Assembly: GCA_050084985.1 (NCBI GenBank)
Contig: JBITNC010000001.1
Span: 126,852,001 to 126,916,000, forward strand
Direction: 5' to 3'
Source of the DNA: Nageia nagi
Taxonomy: Eukaryota > Pinophyta
DNA: 64,000 bases
The translations under genes were made by a program, and so were the position numbers. This document shows positions 49,331 to 60,634 of the stretch, in pieces (position 1 is the first letter of the stretch; each line of letters opens with the position of its first letter). Below the pieces are notes generated by a model. It saw only the letters and a list, made by a program, of their open reading frames with translations, was not told the origin of the DNA and did no database searches.

Positions 49331-49559
49331 ATAATTTAAATCATTTAATGAATGAATTTTAGTTGTTAGGATTGATTCTGTAAGTACATCCCTTTCAAAT
49401 ACTTACATAGTTTGAGGGTCATTCAAACAGTTTTGTTTTATGATCTTCTTTAGATGAACACTTTTGGTGCCCTCATTTAGAATTTTTACTTATTTTTCTT
49501 TGAAGACAAGTAAAAAATTACTATAGTATAAAGCTAGGTACTCTGTCAATTTGGTAGTG

Positions 49560-50144
49560 AATTCTCTAGATAGACATATTCCAAATAGAGGTGGAAGATC
49601 AACCATAATGATATCTTAAAAAATACAAATGTCAAGGAATGCATTTAAAGTTATTGGGACCCTTTTTACACTACCAATGACATCTACAGAGGAAGAATCC
49701 AATTGTATGACACCATCAATGCATCTTATAATATAAACTTCATTTCATTTACAATAGCTTTAGGGATCATAGTTATTGTAGCTTTGGTATCTATTATACA
49801 GTTATTTACTAACCAACTTTCTAATCTTAGGGATAGATAGAATGGTGGGGGTCTTCTAATACCTATGGGAGCTAGAGGGATGTCATTAGATATTGCAAAG
49901 ACAACATTTTTTTTATTTAACTTTTTTTACTATTTCTTAATTTCAAGGCTTCTTGCAAAAGATCTAATTGACCTAGTATCTTTAATACATCAAACATAGT
50001 CATGTTAGAAGAAGTTTTCTTCAGTTCTTCCACAATATTATATGGAGCATATAGGACAAACTTACTTGATTCTAATTGTCTATGTGTTGTAAATTGTTGA
50101 GTGGCCTTTTCTTTATGATAATCTATAATAAAAAGATACCTCAA
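49560..50144 (-). pseudogene. Element B aspartic protease region
   Basis: VEELKKTSSNMTMFDVLKIL and the following Leu/Lys-rich segment (49917-50144), then PIGIRRPPPFYLSLRL, then the active site NCIIDTKATITMIPKAIV (about 49.78-49.81 kb), in which the Gly of D-T-G is changed to Lys. Inactive. Confidence 0.7.
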
Positions 50145-50399
50145 AGTATTAGGTATCTCCTTCTCCAGGACTTCTTTTTTGACTCCAGCGTAATTTGTTT
50201 GAGTAAGAACATTAGTACCTAGATTTTGAGAAATATTTCTTGGATGTGTTAAGAATTGATTTGATTGATTATGAGGTTGGGCTAAGGGAGCCTTGGCTTT
50301 CTTATGTTCAAGTAGTACTAAAATAAATGGTTGATTTTTTCGAAGTGAATAAGGGTTGTTATGGAGCTATTGAAGAAGAAGCTCTAGTTTAAACATAGT

Positions 50400-51552
50400 T
50401 CGCTTGTTCTCTAGCATATCTTGAAAGCTAAAAATTTACCATGTTGAGATAAGTAGTAGAATTTGATGTAGGTTCTACCATTTGGTTTAAATGTAATCTC
50501 AAACATTAATTTTGATAAATCACACATGATTTTGGAAAATGAGGAGCTGAACATGGGCAACATCATTATGTAATGCCCAGAGCAACACTCTTTACAAAAC
50601 TCATCACAATAGCATCTTTAATTATTTTTGGGGCACTTGATTATTCTGGTTGGTTCATTTTGGGTTGAAATCTGGGTTGGTACTAATTATCATATCTTCT
50701 ATAATTAAAATCTTAATTCTTCCTTTCTTGTAGAGTGTGCTTATTAGTAAGGTTCCTAATAGTTATCTCCAATTACCTTATCCTTCCCTCTTCTTGAGAT
50801 TTGGGATCAATTTTAGCACTAGTTGATGTAAGAGTAGGTAATATCGATATCTAATTTTGAATAGTAGGCTTAGGAGGAGGTGGTAAGGCTAAAACTCTAG
50901 GATGAGCAATTGGAGGGATTTTTTAAAGAGGTAAATCAAGAAATAATGGCATAATAGCTCTAGGTTGCATCTTTACAGAGGATACCAAGGTATGCTTAAA
51001 AGTTTTTGCTATCTGGTAAACATCTAGGAAGGTATCTCCTAACATAACAATGAGCATATTAAGGTATAGGAGAAAGGCCTTCCTATAATATACTAGAGCT
51101 TGTGCACTTGTTGGTCTAATCCTAACTAGAATAGATTTCCATGTTCTCTCAAATATAATGTTGAAATCATCAATGGACTCATGAGGATGTCTTTTGATAC
51201 ATGCTATAAGGCTAAGGAATGTATTATCATCACCATATATAGAAAATATTTTTATTAGAGCTTGACATAACTCTCCCCATGAATTTATAGATTATGGTGT
51301 GAGAGTTCTGAACCATTCAACTGCTTTACCTTCAAAAGAGTGTGATGATAACCTAGTCATCATAGTTTCATTAGTAATATCAAAGCTTGAAGCCAATAAG
51401 GATACATCTTGATAATGTTCATATGATGTTTTATCAAACCCATCATATTTAGGCAAAAATTTGAATGCTACTTGAGGTATAGCAAGGAAGTTAACAACAC
51501 CAACCAAAGGATGGCTATTATTTCAAGTAGAAAAATCTATTGGTTGAGCCAT
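50400..51552 (-). pseudogene. Element B gag
   Basis: Starts at the ATG at 51552 (MAQPIDFST). The retrotransposon gag domain is clear at 51292-51507: FKFLPKYDGFDKTSYEHYQD, TNETMMTRL, SFEGKAVEWFRTLTP. A further helix block (HPHESIDDFNIIFERTW) lies near 51.15 kb. A Cys/His-rich segment near 50.57-50.60 kb (CDEFCKEC..GH) may be a changed zinc knuckle. One TGG-to-TGA change falls ten codons in; other stops follow. Confidence 0.8.
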
Positions 51553-51891
51553 GCTTAGAGTATTAGCAATAGGTGAAGGATTTTCTGAGGTTGAATTGAA
51601 TATAGATGATAGTGGTATTACCCTTAAGGGAACTATAAGGGATACAACTTGATAAATATTTCTCTTAGTCCTCTTGTGAGGAACTAACAACTCTTGAAAC
51701 CTAGGATGTATTAGGGAATTTTTGTCACTACTTCTAGTAAGTCTATGTTTTGGAAGTGTGAGGGTTCAAAATATTGACTTGTTAATAATATAGTCACCAA
51801 TAAGGTTAAAAGAACCTTATAATATTTGAAGAATCAAATTAATAGCCCACCAAACATGGCCATCTAGCCTATTCATACCCCTAAAATATAA

Positions 51892-51924
51892 AATTTTAGT
51901 TCGTATCCCATCAAGCATGCCAAA
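51892..51924 (-). other. Candidate primer-binding site of element B
   Basis: Minus strand TGGCATGCTTGATGGGATAC followed by GAAC. This has the shape of a complement to a tRNA 3' half: CCA end, discriminator, 7-base acceptor strand, 5-base T-stem and a TTCGAAT-like loop. It starts about 17 bases inside the LTR, further than usual. Element A has a shortened relative (TGGCATACCCAGTCGAACC). I cannot name the tRNA. Confidence 0.35.
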
Positions 51925-51940
51925 AATGGAAGTTTCTACT

Positions 51941-54098
51941 ATTGATCAAATATAATGTAACCTCAAAGGGTTTTTTATGGTCAAGTTCTCCATTTTTCAT
52001 AATAGTAGGTTCCTTGAAAGAGTAGAAGGTGGTGGGAATGCACTCATATTGGTTTTCTATTCAATCTCTGGGTTATAGGTCAATTCCTATCTATTATGAA
52101 TGTTAAAAGTAATGAAAAAGAGATAAAAGATGTAGAGTTACAAGAAAGAAATTAACAAATTGAATTGAAACTAAAGAAAGAACTTCACAGCCCACATAGG
52201 TAGCAACCCATAACCAAGATTAAGAATAGCAAGCTATCTTACTCTTGGGGTTTCATAATCACAATACATAGCCATAACTTAAGACATCACCTCATACATA
52301 ACATATACAAAAGCCATAAATAGCTACTTGTTGTAGAAGGGAAAAGCATTATCTATTTCCATTATCATATATGAAAGTATCTTACACATTTGGGCAAATT
52401 TACTAGAATGTTCAACCTCTTTAATTTCTAATAGTTTATCATTTATACATTACATGCCCTGGTGGGTTGTTATCTATCATTAATATACATAATTACTCAT
52501 CTTGATTAAAATAAGTGAAAGAAACCATTTATAATAAATTTTACAACTGTGTTAGATTACACAGTGAATAAGTATAATAGTATGATTATTTGGGAATTTG
52601 AATTTTCTAAACAATCATATTTATTAAGCTGCAATCCTCTTGACATATCATGACTACTCCTTGTTCAGCCTTATAGTTGATTGAATATGGTACTATAGCT
52701 AATTGAAGAATTACTTATCTACAATTTGATAGATACAATCTGGTACTATGTTCTATCGGTAGCTATTTACTTCTCTGCAACCATTGATGATCTGTAATGT
52801 AGTTTTAAATGAATAGAGTAATGGAGGGTTGTGAATAGTATATGAACCTAGTTTGAGAATAAAATACCATTGTTATGTGGAATTTATTTGAATTTGACAC
52901 ATTAATAGGGCCCCAAGTGTCAAACATTTAAGATCAAGTGGACCAAGGTGTTACTTCTTATCCATTACTCTTACCTTAGTGTAGTGGGTATTATTTCATT
53001 TCTCTAGGTTTTGTTGATGAATTGGCTCTTTGTAGTACCCATTGATTTTAGCTAAAAGTTTTAACATAATCATTCAAAATTGATGGGCTCTATCTGGGAT
53101 CTTATTGAATCATCACCTACCATTACTTATTTTGGGAACCCGTTGATTTGAACCAAAAGTTTTGACATCATCATTCAAAATTAGCAAGCTTTATCTAGGA
53201 TCATCTTGAATTATCACTCACCATTACTTGTTTTGGGACTCATTGATTTGAACCAAAAGTATTGATATTATCATTCAAAATTGGTAGGCTCTATCTAGGA
53301 TCTTATTGAATTATCACTCATCATTACTTGTTTTGGGACCCACTGATTTGAGCCAAAAGTTCTGACATCATCATTCAAAATTGGTGGGCTCTATTTGAGA
53401 TCTTTTTAAATGATCAGTCACCATTACTTTTTTAGTACCCACTAATTTGAGCCAAAAGTTTTGATATCATCATTCAAAATTGGTGGGCTTTATTTGGGAT
53501 CTTCTTAAATTATCACCTACCATTTCTTATTTTAAGACTCATTGATTTGAGCCAAAAGTTTTGAGATCATCATTCAAAATCGATGGGCTCTATCTAGGAT
53601 CTTGTTGAATCATCACCTGCCATCACTTAGACATAATCTTGGACTTATATTTACAAAAAATCCCAAACATTATATCTACAACTCTTAGATATTATATCTA
53701 TAACTCCCACATATTATATCTACAACTCCCAAACATTTCCTTAGACTTTTCTCTTCCTATACATAATTCTTTTATAGATACAGTTCTCACCCATTTCACT
53801 ATTAATATGACTTAAGGTAAATCCCCAAGAATTATTACAACACCCAATCATCTTTGATTAGAAATTTACAAGGCTAAAATACCAAACATAAGGACCCATA
53901 TATACAATAGCTGGATTATACATACAATAGTTGGATCTCAATAACACCCAAAATTTTTCAATATTAGAGCTAATAGAAGACTCAAATTTAATTTTAAAAG
54001 GAAGAGAGTTGAATAGAAAGAATTTTTTGAAAAGAATGAAAGAATAAAATAATGATAGTAGGTTACCCCATTCTAGAGTGCAATTATGAAAGAATACA
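51941..54098 (-). repeat. 5' LTR of element B (with tandem array)
   Basis: Inner terminus TATTGATCAA, outer terminus GAATACA followed by CCTAC. It is longer than the ~1.9 kb LTRs of A because of a six-copy tandem repeat. Confidence 0.9.
53040..53635 (-). repeat. Six ~100-bp tandem repeats within the B 5' LTR
   Basis: Unit starts at about 53040, 53141, 53241, 53341, 53440 and 53540. Each contains the sequence cattgatttg-a-ccaaaagt, then catcattcaaaattgg and ggatcttattgaat. Only one copy of this unit is seen in each element A LTR. Three short ~25-bp repeats (attatatctacaactccc) follow at about 53.67-53.74 kb. Confidence 0.9.
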
Positions 54099-54103
54099 CC
54101 TAC

Positions 54104-54500
54104 TTTTTCAATGAAAAAGATCTAGAGTTTGTGCTCAATAAAGGCCCTTATTTTATGGGAAAATTTCAGCTTTTCATCAAATATTGACATGAAAGATTTG
54201 ATCCTCATATTGATACCATCACAAAAGTGTTGGTCTAGGTAAAAATGTATAGCCTTCCCTTATCTCTCTAAAAATAAAAGGAAGTTGAGAAGGTTGGTAA
54301 TGCTTTAGGTGAATTCTTAAAGGTGGGTTCTAACTTCCTCAATAGGAAGAATGTCTTGACGACATAAATTTTTATTAATCTCACTAAAATATGGTTCAAG
54401 GAAGAGCCTAATGATTAAGTTTAGGAGGATGTTAGAAGGAGACAATTTTATATCCCTAGTTTGATCGACATTAATCAGGTTGTGAACCCCATTAGTTAAC
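54104..54500 (+). pseudogene. DUF4283-like relic, right part
   Basis: Continues the frame from 40446: FFNEKDLEFVLNKGPYFMGK, then FDPHIDTITKVLV, VKMYSLPLSL, VEKVGNALGEFLKVG and LNRKNVLTT. These match the expected order in DUF4283 (GPWFMG-like, VWVRLPxLPLxxW-like, IGxxLGxFLKVD-like). Stops fall where Trp is expected (VWV, LW). The likely end is near 54.5 kb; no reverse transcriptase follows, so this may be a detached ORF1-like piece or a solo copy. Confidence 0.65.
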
Positions 54501-56029
54501 CCAAAAAAATCATATCTAACTGAATAGATGCATCCTTTAAGTGACTAATTAAGTTGTTAAAAGAGGAATCGATTGTAGAGTGGAGAAGTGGGTGAGAGTT
54601 GAGAGAGATAGTACTTATTATCATTGTAATTGATTGTACTAATTATTATTATATTAATAAATACTTAAGCCCCATTATTTTGTGATTCAATTATTGTCTC
54701 TTTTATTTTTTTTCCTTTCCATTTGTTCATCAATTCTTGATTGTAGATAAGAACCCAACTGATTGATTTAGTTTATCAACACCATGGATGTGGAAGGTAA
54801 GAAAAAAATATATTATGATATATAACCTACAAAACATGAAAGAAACATACCTACATAGATCATATCTTTTAAAGGAATATAGTATTGTGAAATAACATAG
54901 CATGATGAAAATAGTCATAATATAGCATGATACAAAAGTTTGCTTATGTCTTGAAGTAAGTGGGTTCTTTTTAGTCCAAAGAATTAGGGTGCTCAGACCC
55001 AAAACACATAGGTTGCTTATACTCCAATAAAAAGGGGTTCACAAAACCAAGGCAAATAGGTTGTTTATACTCCCAATAAAAAAGGGATGCTCTATTTCTT
55101 GAGCGAGTGGAAGAAGATGACCTCCATCAGTTATTCAAGAGATGGAAACTTCATTTTTGATGATATTTGTAGAATTATTTTGACATTTATGCTCATGGCT
55201 TTTGGAAGGCATCATGAGTAGAACATATATTATATTTTAAAGATAATCACAAAGATAGATATTGCACAACATGATCGATATAAATTTCCTAAATATCTAA
55301 AATATGATGAAGTTTGAGATGATATAATTTACATGTACTTACCTATAATGGGCTATTTTGAACTCATTTACATGTTACTGGTGCTGTAAATACTGTGTTT
55401 CCACAACATGAATGATCTATTTTATGCAATTGAATTTTTTCTATTTTTGATTCTAAGATTTGAATATTTTCCTTTTACTTCACCCCAATTGAAATTTATA
55501 CTACCCCCAACTAAAATTTATACTACTCCTAGCTGAAACTAAAATTACCTCCAACTAAAACTGAAACTGTCCCCCAACCAAGACTATGTCCACTTTATTT
55601 TGATTTTGATTCATGTACCTGTTCATATGTTGATCCTTCTTGTTTATTTTTATTTTTAAAATTTTTCATGAAGTGCAACTAATATGTGATGCAATAGCTA
55701 GATACAAAACTAATCTAGACATGAGACATTTTATTAACATGGAAAATTTTGAAATCTTGATAAGAGATAAAGATAAGAAAAATATTTGATGAAAGAAAAA
55801 GATATGATGAAATGACAAGGATGAAAACATTCAAAAATCAAATAAGAAATAATATAAAGTGATTGAAAATATGAAGATGAAAATATAGAAGGATTGAAGA
55901 ACTTGATGAGATTTTCCATGGTAATCAAATGCATGCATGGGATTGACTCAAATTATATGCAACTGATGAAAGTGCAAGCCTATATGTGATGCATCCTATA
56001 TGATATGAAAAATTATAAACTATAATACA
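54501..56029. other. Gene-free AT-rich stretch
   Basis: No coding region or repeat family that I can support on either strand. Confidence 0.45.
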
Positions 56030-57345
56030 CTATAGGGTGGTGGAACCACCACCATGATTATTACTATATTTTTTCATAAGAATTTGTATTTCTTTGTTGT
56101 AAATTTCCATTACTTTCTTTTCATCCAATTGTGTTGCTATTTTCTTAAGAATATAAATTATGTCAACATGTGTAAATTGTGATAGTGAACTGGTTATTTC
56201 ATCTTGCAACATCCTATTAAGGAGTTCAATCTTATATTGATAATTTTCAAAAGGTTAATCTTTTTGCTTTCTATATTCTTATAACTAAATCTCAATTGGA
56301 TGTAACTGAATTAAAACATGTTCATGCATACCATTATGAAAAGTAGAGTGATATAGCTATATACATTCATGCATACCATCCTTTTTCATTAGTATTTATT
56401 CTTCAAGATCATCAATCATCTGAATTTATGTGGCTTGAAGAAATAATTTAAAATATTCTTGTTCGAACATAGAATTAAGCTTGAAAATCTTGAATGTATA
56501 GTTCTCAAGGGACCAATCTTTTTATTTTCTATATTCCTATAATTGAGCCTCAATTGGATGTAATTGTACTAAAATTTTACCTATGCCTTGCTAAATGAAT
56601 TTTACTTTTTCTTCTTTCTATGGTGGATCAAATTTTACAATGTGGGTGCTCTATTTAGGATTTTCTATAATATGGGCATCGTGCGACTTTTGGTTTTTTT
56701 GAGATGTTGATTTTGGATGATGTTTTTTTTATTCTAATTGCTGAGGTTGAGATTTGAAATTTGTTTTAGTTACTTTTGTATTGGTTTGATGTTTTAAACT
56801 ATGTTGTTGTTTTTGTATTTTATCTTTCTAAATTATTTGCATACAATATTTTCTTGCATATGGATCTTTTAATAGTGAATCCAATTCTTTTCTTATAAAT
56901 ACATGATATTTTTCCTTTAAATAGATATCAATATAAATGCCTAACATCAAAGAAGGATTGACTAACATATGCTCTTTAATTTTCTTGAGTTGATCTTAGG
57001 ATGATAAATTTTCAAATGCAATATCATTCATCTCAAACTTATCTATAGCTTCAAGGTTTAAATATTCATCATAATCAATTTCAGCCATATAATCATTATT
57101 ATCATCGGTATCACTATTACCATTATTATCAATCACTAGATTTTCTATGATTTACACATCATTTTGCATATCATCATTATTTGTACTAGTTAAGTATGAA
57201 TTTGATAAACTAATATTATCATGAGGTTATTCTCTAATATTACTTTGTACAACATTCACATCTTTAGGCATTTCTTGTTTAGGATATTTGTAAATGTATC
57301 ACTTAGATTATTCTAGAATTTAAGAAAACCATTTGTAGTATCCAT
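56030..57345 (-). pseudogene. Decayed ORF of unknown type with an internal duplication
   Basis: From an ATG at 57345 (MDTTNGFLKF) to a TAG at 56030, about 430 codons read coherently with roughly a dozen in-frame TAG/TAA at probable Gln/Trp codons and one frameshift near 57.27 kb. The protein is acidic and Asn-rich at first (SDTDDNNDYMAEIDYDEYL), then has a helical block (ENLSS.DQLKKIKEHML), a Lys/Gln-rich basic linker, and two copies of a block starting QLHPIE...EYRK.KD. It ends in a helical region (LKKIATQLDEKKVMEIYNK). I do not recognise it. By position, ~1 kb beyond a probable LTR, it could be a retroelement ORF1 or gag. Confidence 0.45.
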
Positions 57346-58358
57346 GTTAAAATGCAAGATCTAGGGCTTTGTATAGAAATTCAAGAAATATGATAAAATA
57401 AGCATTTTCAAACAATACAAAATTAAAAATAAGTTTATAGCATGTATATCTATGATGTGGGACAAGTTTTAAGATGACAGAATTTTCAAACTTTAAGAAA
57501 ATAATCTTCAAAATTCAATTTTTTTTCAAAAACATTTTATTTGAAAATCTCTAGAAAACTTGATAAGAATGTATGAAATAAGCCCAAATTTATCTCAAAA
57601 AGTTGCTTACTATGATGACCTATAATTTTGGCAAGTTTTTATCATGAAACAAGTCACCGAATAATTGCAAAATATTTTTTTAAATTTACATTTTTTCAAT
57701 GTGATATTTTCTACAAAATTTTTCTTAAAACTGATAAAAATATATAAACCTAAACTTAGAAAAATAAAATAAAAAATCCTAATTATATTTATCTATGGTT
57801 TGGACATATTTTTCTAATACTAGATCTCACCATTTTGAAGAAAATAACCTCCAAAATCTAGGTTTTTCTACAGTGACATTTTTTAGGAAAATAAAAATTC
57901 CCTAATTTTTTAATGATTTTCAAAGAATAAATTTTTTCTAAATTTGGTAAAAATTAATTCAAAGAAAAATTAAACAAAACCTAAGTTTTCTAATGCAATA
58001 CTCCATAGAAAAAATGATTCCTTAAAATAAAAATTCTAAGGTTCATAAGATCATTCAAAGTTCACCAATATGTAGAATCTAAATTATGATTTACTGCAAT
58101 AAATACAATAAATATAAATCTACAATGTATGGTGCAAATCACTTATCTAGGCTATCTAAATAAAACCAAAAAAGTGTGCACCTGATATGATAAGCAAACA
58201 ACCCTCAAGATATGGCATGATTATTCAAAGGATTGGATTGGATTCGAGATGGAGTCTTAATGATATTCAAATGACCTAGATCAATGCTCAACGTTCTTTA
58301 AATTTGTAGCCCTGGATCATAAAGAAACATGATATGGATGACATGTGAATAGTTCAAA

Positions 58359-58370
58359 GTTATGACACCA
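58359..58370 (-). other. Possible primer-binding site beside the LTR at 58372
   Basis: Minus strand TGGTGTCATAAC differs at three positions from the Met-tRNA site TGGTATCAGAGC and lies one base from the proposed LTR edge. Weak alone. Confidence 0.25.
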
Positions 58371-58371
58371 A

Positions 58372-59485
58372 TGCCTTAAAGCCTATAGAGTTAGAGTGCA
58401 CATAAAATATAACAAGTATATAAAGATTAGAGCATAACAAATTCTCATATAGGTGGCATCTAGAGACATTGTAGATGTAGTAGCTGATCTATGAACAACC
58501 ATTTATCAGAGAGATCTAATAAGGCTTATTGTGTCATGCACCTTCTTTTATACCTGCAAGGACAAAAGAGAGAGTGTGAGTTGACTTTGGAATAATAATA
58601 ATGATCTCAATAGAATCATAGAAGAACATGAAATATTAATAATTGTTGCAATGAAAATTGAGCTGGAATATAGAATAACATGAAATAAAATTATTCTTCA
58701 ATCCTCATTGAACCTCAGATTATATAACATAGATAGACATGTTGTAATTGCAAAATGATATTCAATCTCAGTTCAAACTACAATTTGCCCTTAGAAGGGA
58801 CTTTTACAAATGTATGTGCTAAGATAAGAGTATTGGATCTCCCTTGTTTTTGGGTTGCTTGCTTCTTTTCTTGGTGTAGATAACCTGTAAATCCTACACA
58901 CATGCAAAAGACAATAACATCAAAGCATCTATGTGTAACATTGTATTAAAATGAAACTAACATGAAACAATAAAAGGAATGAATTCATAAGATTTTGGCA
59001 GCATTTCCTTACTTCAAATATGGGTTTGATTGGGGTTAATTTGGATCATCAATATTGCTTTGCATTAGCTTGTATTTATAGATTTTCGGGTGAGACGTTT
59101 CAATGGCTGAAAAGGGGAAGTGAAGAGCCACCGCAAGTCGTAACTGACCCATTCTAGCCACCTCATCTTGGAAGATGAAGCGTTCCAACTTCCTTAATCT
59201 TTTGTTCGGCTGTTGCAGAGTCACCGACGTTTGTATATCGAACGTCGACGTTCTACTAGAAACGCCGGCGTTTAATATGGAACGCCGGTGACTGGTTAAT
59301 TATATTAAAATGCCCTGCCTAAAAGTCAGATTTCATCAAAAGGGGTCATATAACCATTCATTTTCATACACCCGATGAGAGCTATCTAGTAATAGGGTTT
59401 CTAAACCTATTTTATGTTGTCACATCGAGTTATGATTATTTCAATATTTACTAGCTAAAAAAGGGGACTTTTTTAGGTGTCTACA
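58372..59485 (-). repeat. Probable LTR of a minus-strand retroelement (E)
   Basis: The right edge is well supported. On the minus strand AAAAAGGGGCAAAA is followed by TGTAGACACCTAAAAAAG, a classic polypurine tract and LTR start. The left edge (TGCCTTAAAG at 58372) is proposed from TG and the adjacent primer-like site and is uncertain. No second copy lies in the window, so the LTR cannot be confirmed by pairing. Confidence 0.5.
59221..59300. repeat. CpG-rich 20-bp repeat, cluster 1
   Basis: Four units in exact 20-base register, of the form aacgccggcgtttaatatgg with substitutions. The core AACGCCGGCGTT is a palindrome. Confidence 0.8.
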
Positions 59486-59499
59486 TTTTGCCCCTTTTT
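59486..59499 (-). other. Polypurine tract of element E
   Basis: Minus strand AAAAAGGGGCAAAA directly before TGTAGACACC. It implies that the element's body lies to the right, past 59.5 kb. Confidence 0.65.
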
Positions 59500-59996
59500 G
59501 AAATTATCAACAAAGAATGTGATTGATGATTTCAAAAATATAGAACGGGAAGCTTTGTTGCTTGATTGTTTATTGTTGCCTTTTTACAATGTAAGTTTTG
59601 ACTCATTTTCTTAAAGGAATCAAACTTTTAATTTATCAAATTATGATAAAATGTGTTTTCTTTTTACATTTGATGTAATTTTGAAAACAACTTTGCATAT
59701 ACCTTAGAAGTAACTGTTTTCGGTATGATAATGTGTTGAGCTTGTGTGATAGCTGCATGACATTTCTATTATGTCATTTTATGTGTCTAAGCACACATGT
59801 ACCGTATAAGCCTTCCTTAGTATATGAGTTTTTATGGTGTTATCTTTTGTCCCGACAACAGGGTTTCAAGATGATCTCATGTAACAAAGATGCATCACAC
59901 TTTATCATTATTTGATTTCTTTGACCAATTTAAGGCCCTCCCTGAGAAAAATTTAATATTTTCAGGGTTATTTCCAAATGCAGTGTTTGAATATCA

Positions 59997-60110
59997 AACG
60001 CCGGTGTTTAATATCGATCGCCAACATTCATCTTTAAGTCACCGACGTTTAGTTTAGGTCGTCGGCATTCGTATTTAAGTCACCGACGTTCGTATTCAGG
60101 TCGCTAGTCT
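59997..60110. repeat. CpG-rich 20-bp repeat, cluster 2
   Basis: Five to six units of 20-21 bases (for example aacgccggtgtttaatatcg and agtcaccgacgttcgtattc), about 130 bases upstream of the PMD start codon. Confidence 0.75.
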
Positions 60111-60285
60111 TTGAAAAAGGAAAAGTTCTATCTTTTTCTCATATGTTCCTTAGCTATCCCTTTCATTGTCTGACAGGGTTGTTTATTATTACTGATTCAT
60201 TGATTTCTAGCCATTTATATTCATCACACTCACTATGCCTCCATGTAGGCATTCTGCTAGACGTTCTCGACCTATCCGGGAGGAG

Positions 60286-60634
60286 GTAGGGTTTTGTCCC
60301 AATCTTCTTTTCTATTTTTTTGTTCATAGTTTGTAATTTACCGGTTTAACTTAGAAATTGTAACCATGAATGTTATTAAAAAAAACTTTTATGGTCATTT
60401 ACATAGAATAAATTTCGTAGTTTAAGCCTTCATTCGTGTTTTTTATGATTTTTTTCTTATTTCCCCGCGGTCACCGACCTAAGCCGAGCGGCCAACAGAA
60501 ACATCGGCGTTTGAATATCGAACGTCGGCGACCAAGTATGGAGGTCTTCAAACACCAACGTTTCATTATGGAACGCCCATTTTTCTTTCTTTCTTTCTTT
60601 TTTTTTTTTTTTACTGACTTTTAACATCATATAG
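60286..60634 (+). other. Probable intron in the PMD ORF
   Basis: Donor GAG|GTAGGG and acceptor CATATAG|GTT. The intron contains cluster 3 of the 20-bp repeat and a TTTC/T-run before the acceptor. Inferred from signals and reading frame. Confidence 0.5.
60500..60586. repeat. CpG-rich 20-bp repeat, cluster 3
   Basis: About four degenerate units (aacatcggcgtttgaatatcg, aacgtcggcgaccaagtatgg and relatives) inside the proposed PMD intron, followed by (TTTC)n and a T-run to 60612. Confidence 0.7.

Larger units (their letters stand above)
40442..54103 (-). mobile_element. Ty3/gypsy element B (same family as A)
   Basis: LTRs 40447-41495 (3', with an internal deletion) and 51941-54098 (5'), with exact CCTAC target duplications at 40442-40446 and 54099-54103. 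Order in its own direction: gag, protease, archaeal-type RNase H, RT, RNase H, integrase, long extra ORF. It has no nested insertions, so it is the reference for reading element A. It landed inside a DUF4283-like ORF. ORFs are broken throughout, mostly by TAG/TAA/TGA at former Gln and Trp codons. Confidence 0.92.

Noticed and set aside
53040-53635. A CRISPR-like repeat array
   Set aside because: The units are contiguous ~100-bp tandem copies without unique spacers, inside a plant retrotransposon LTR.
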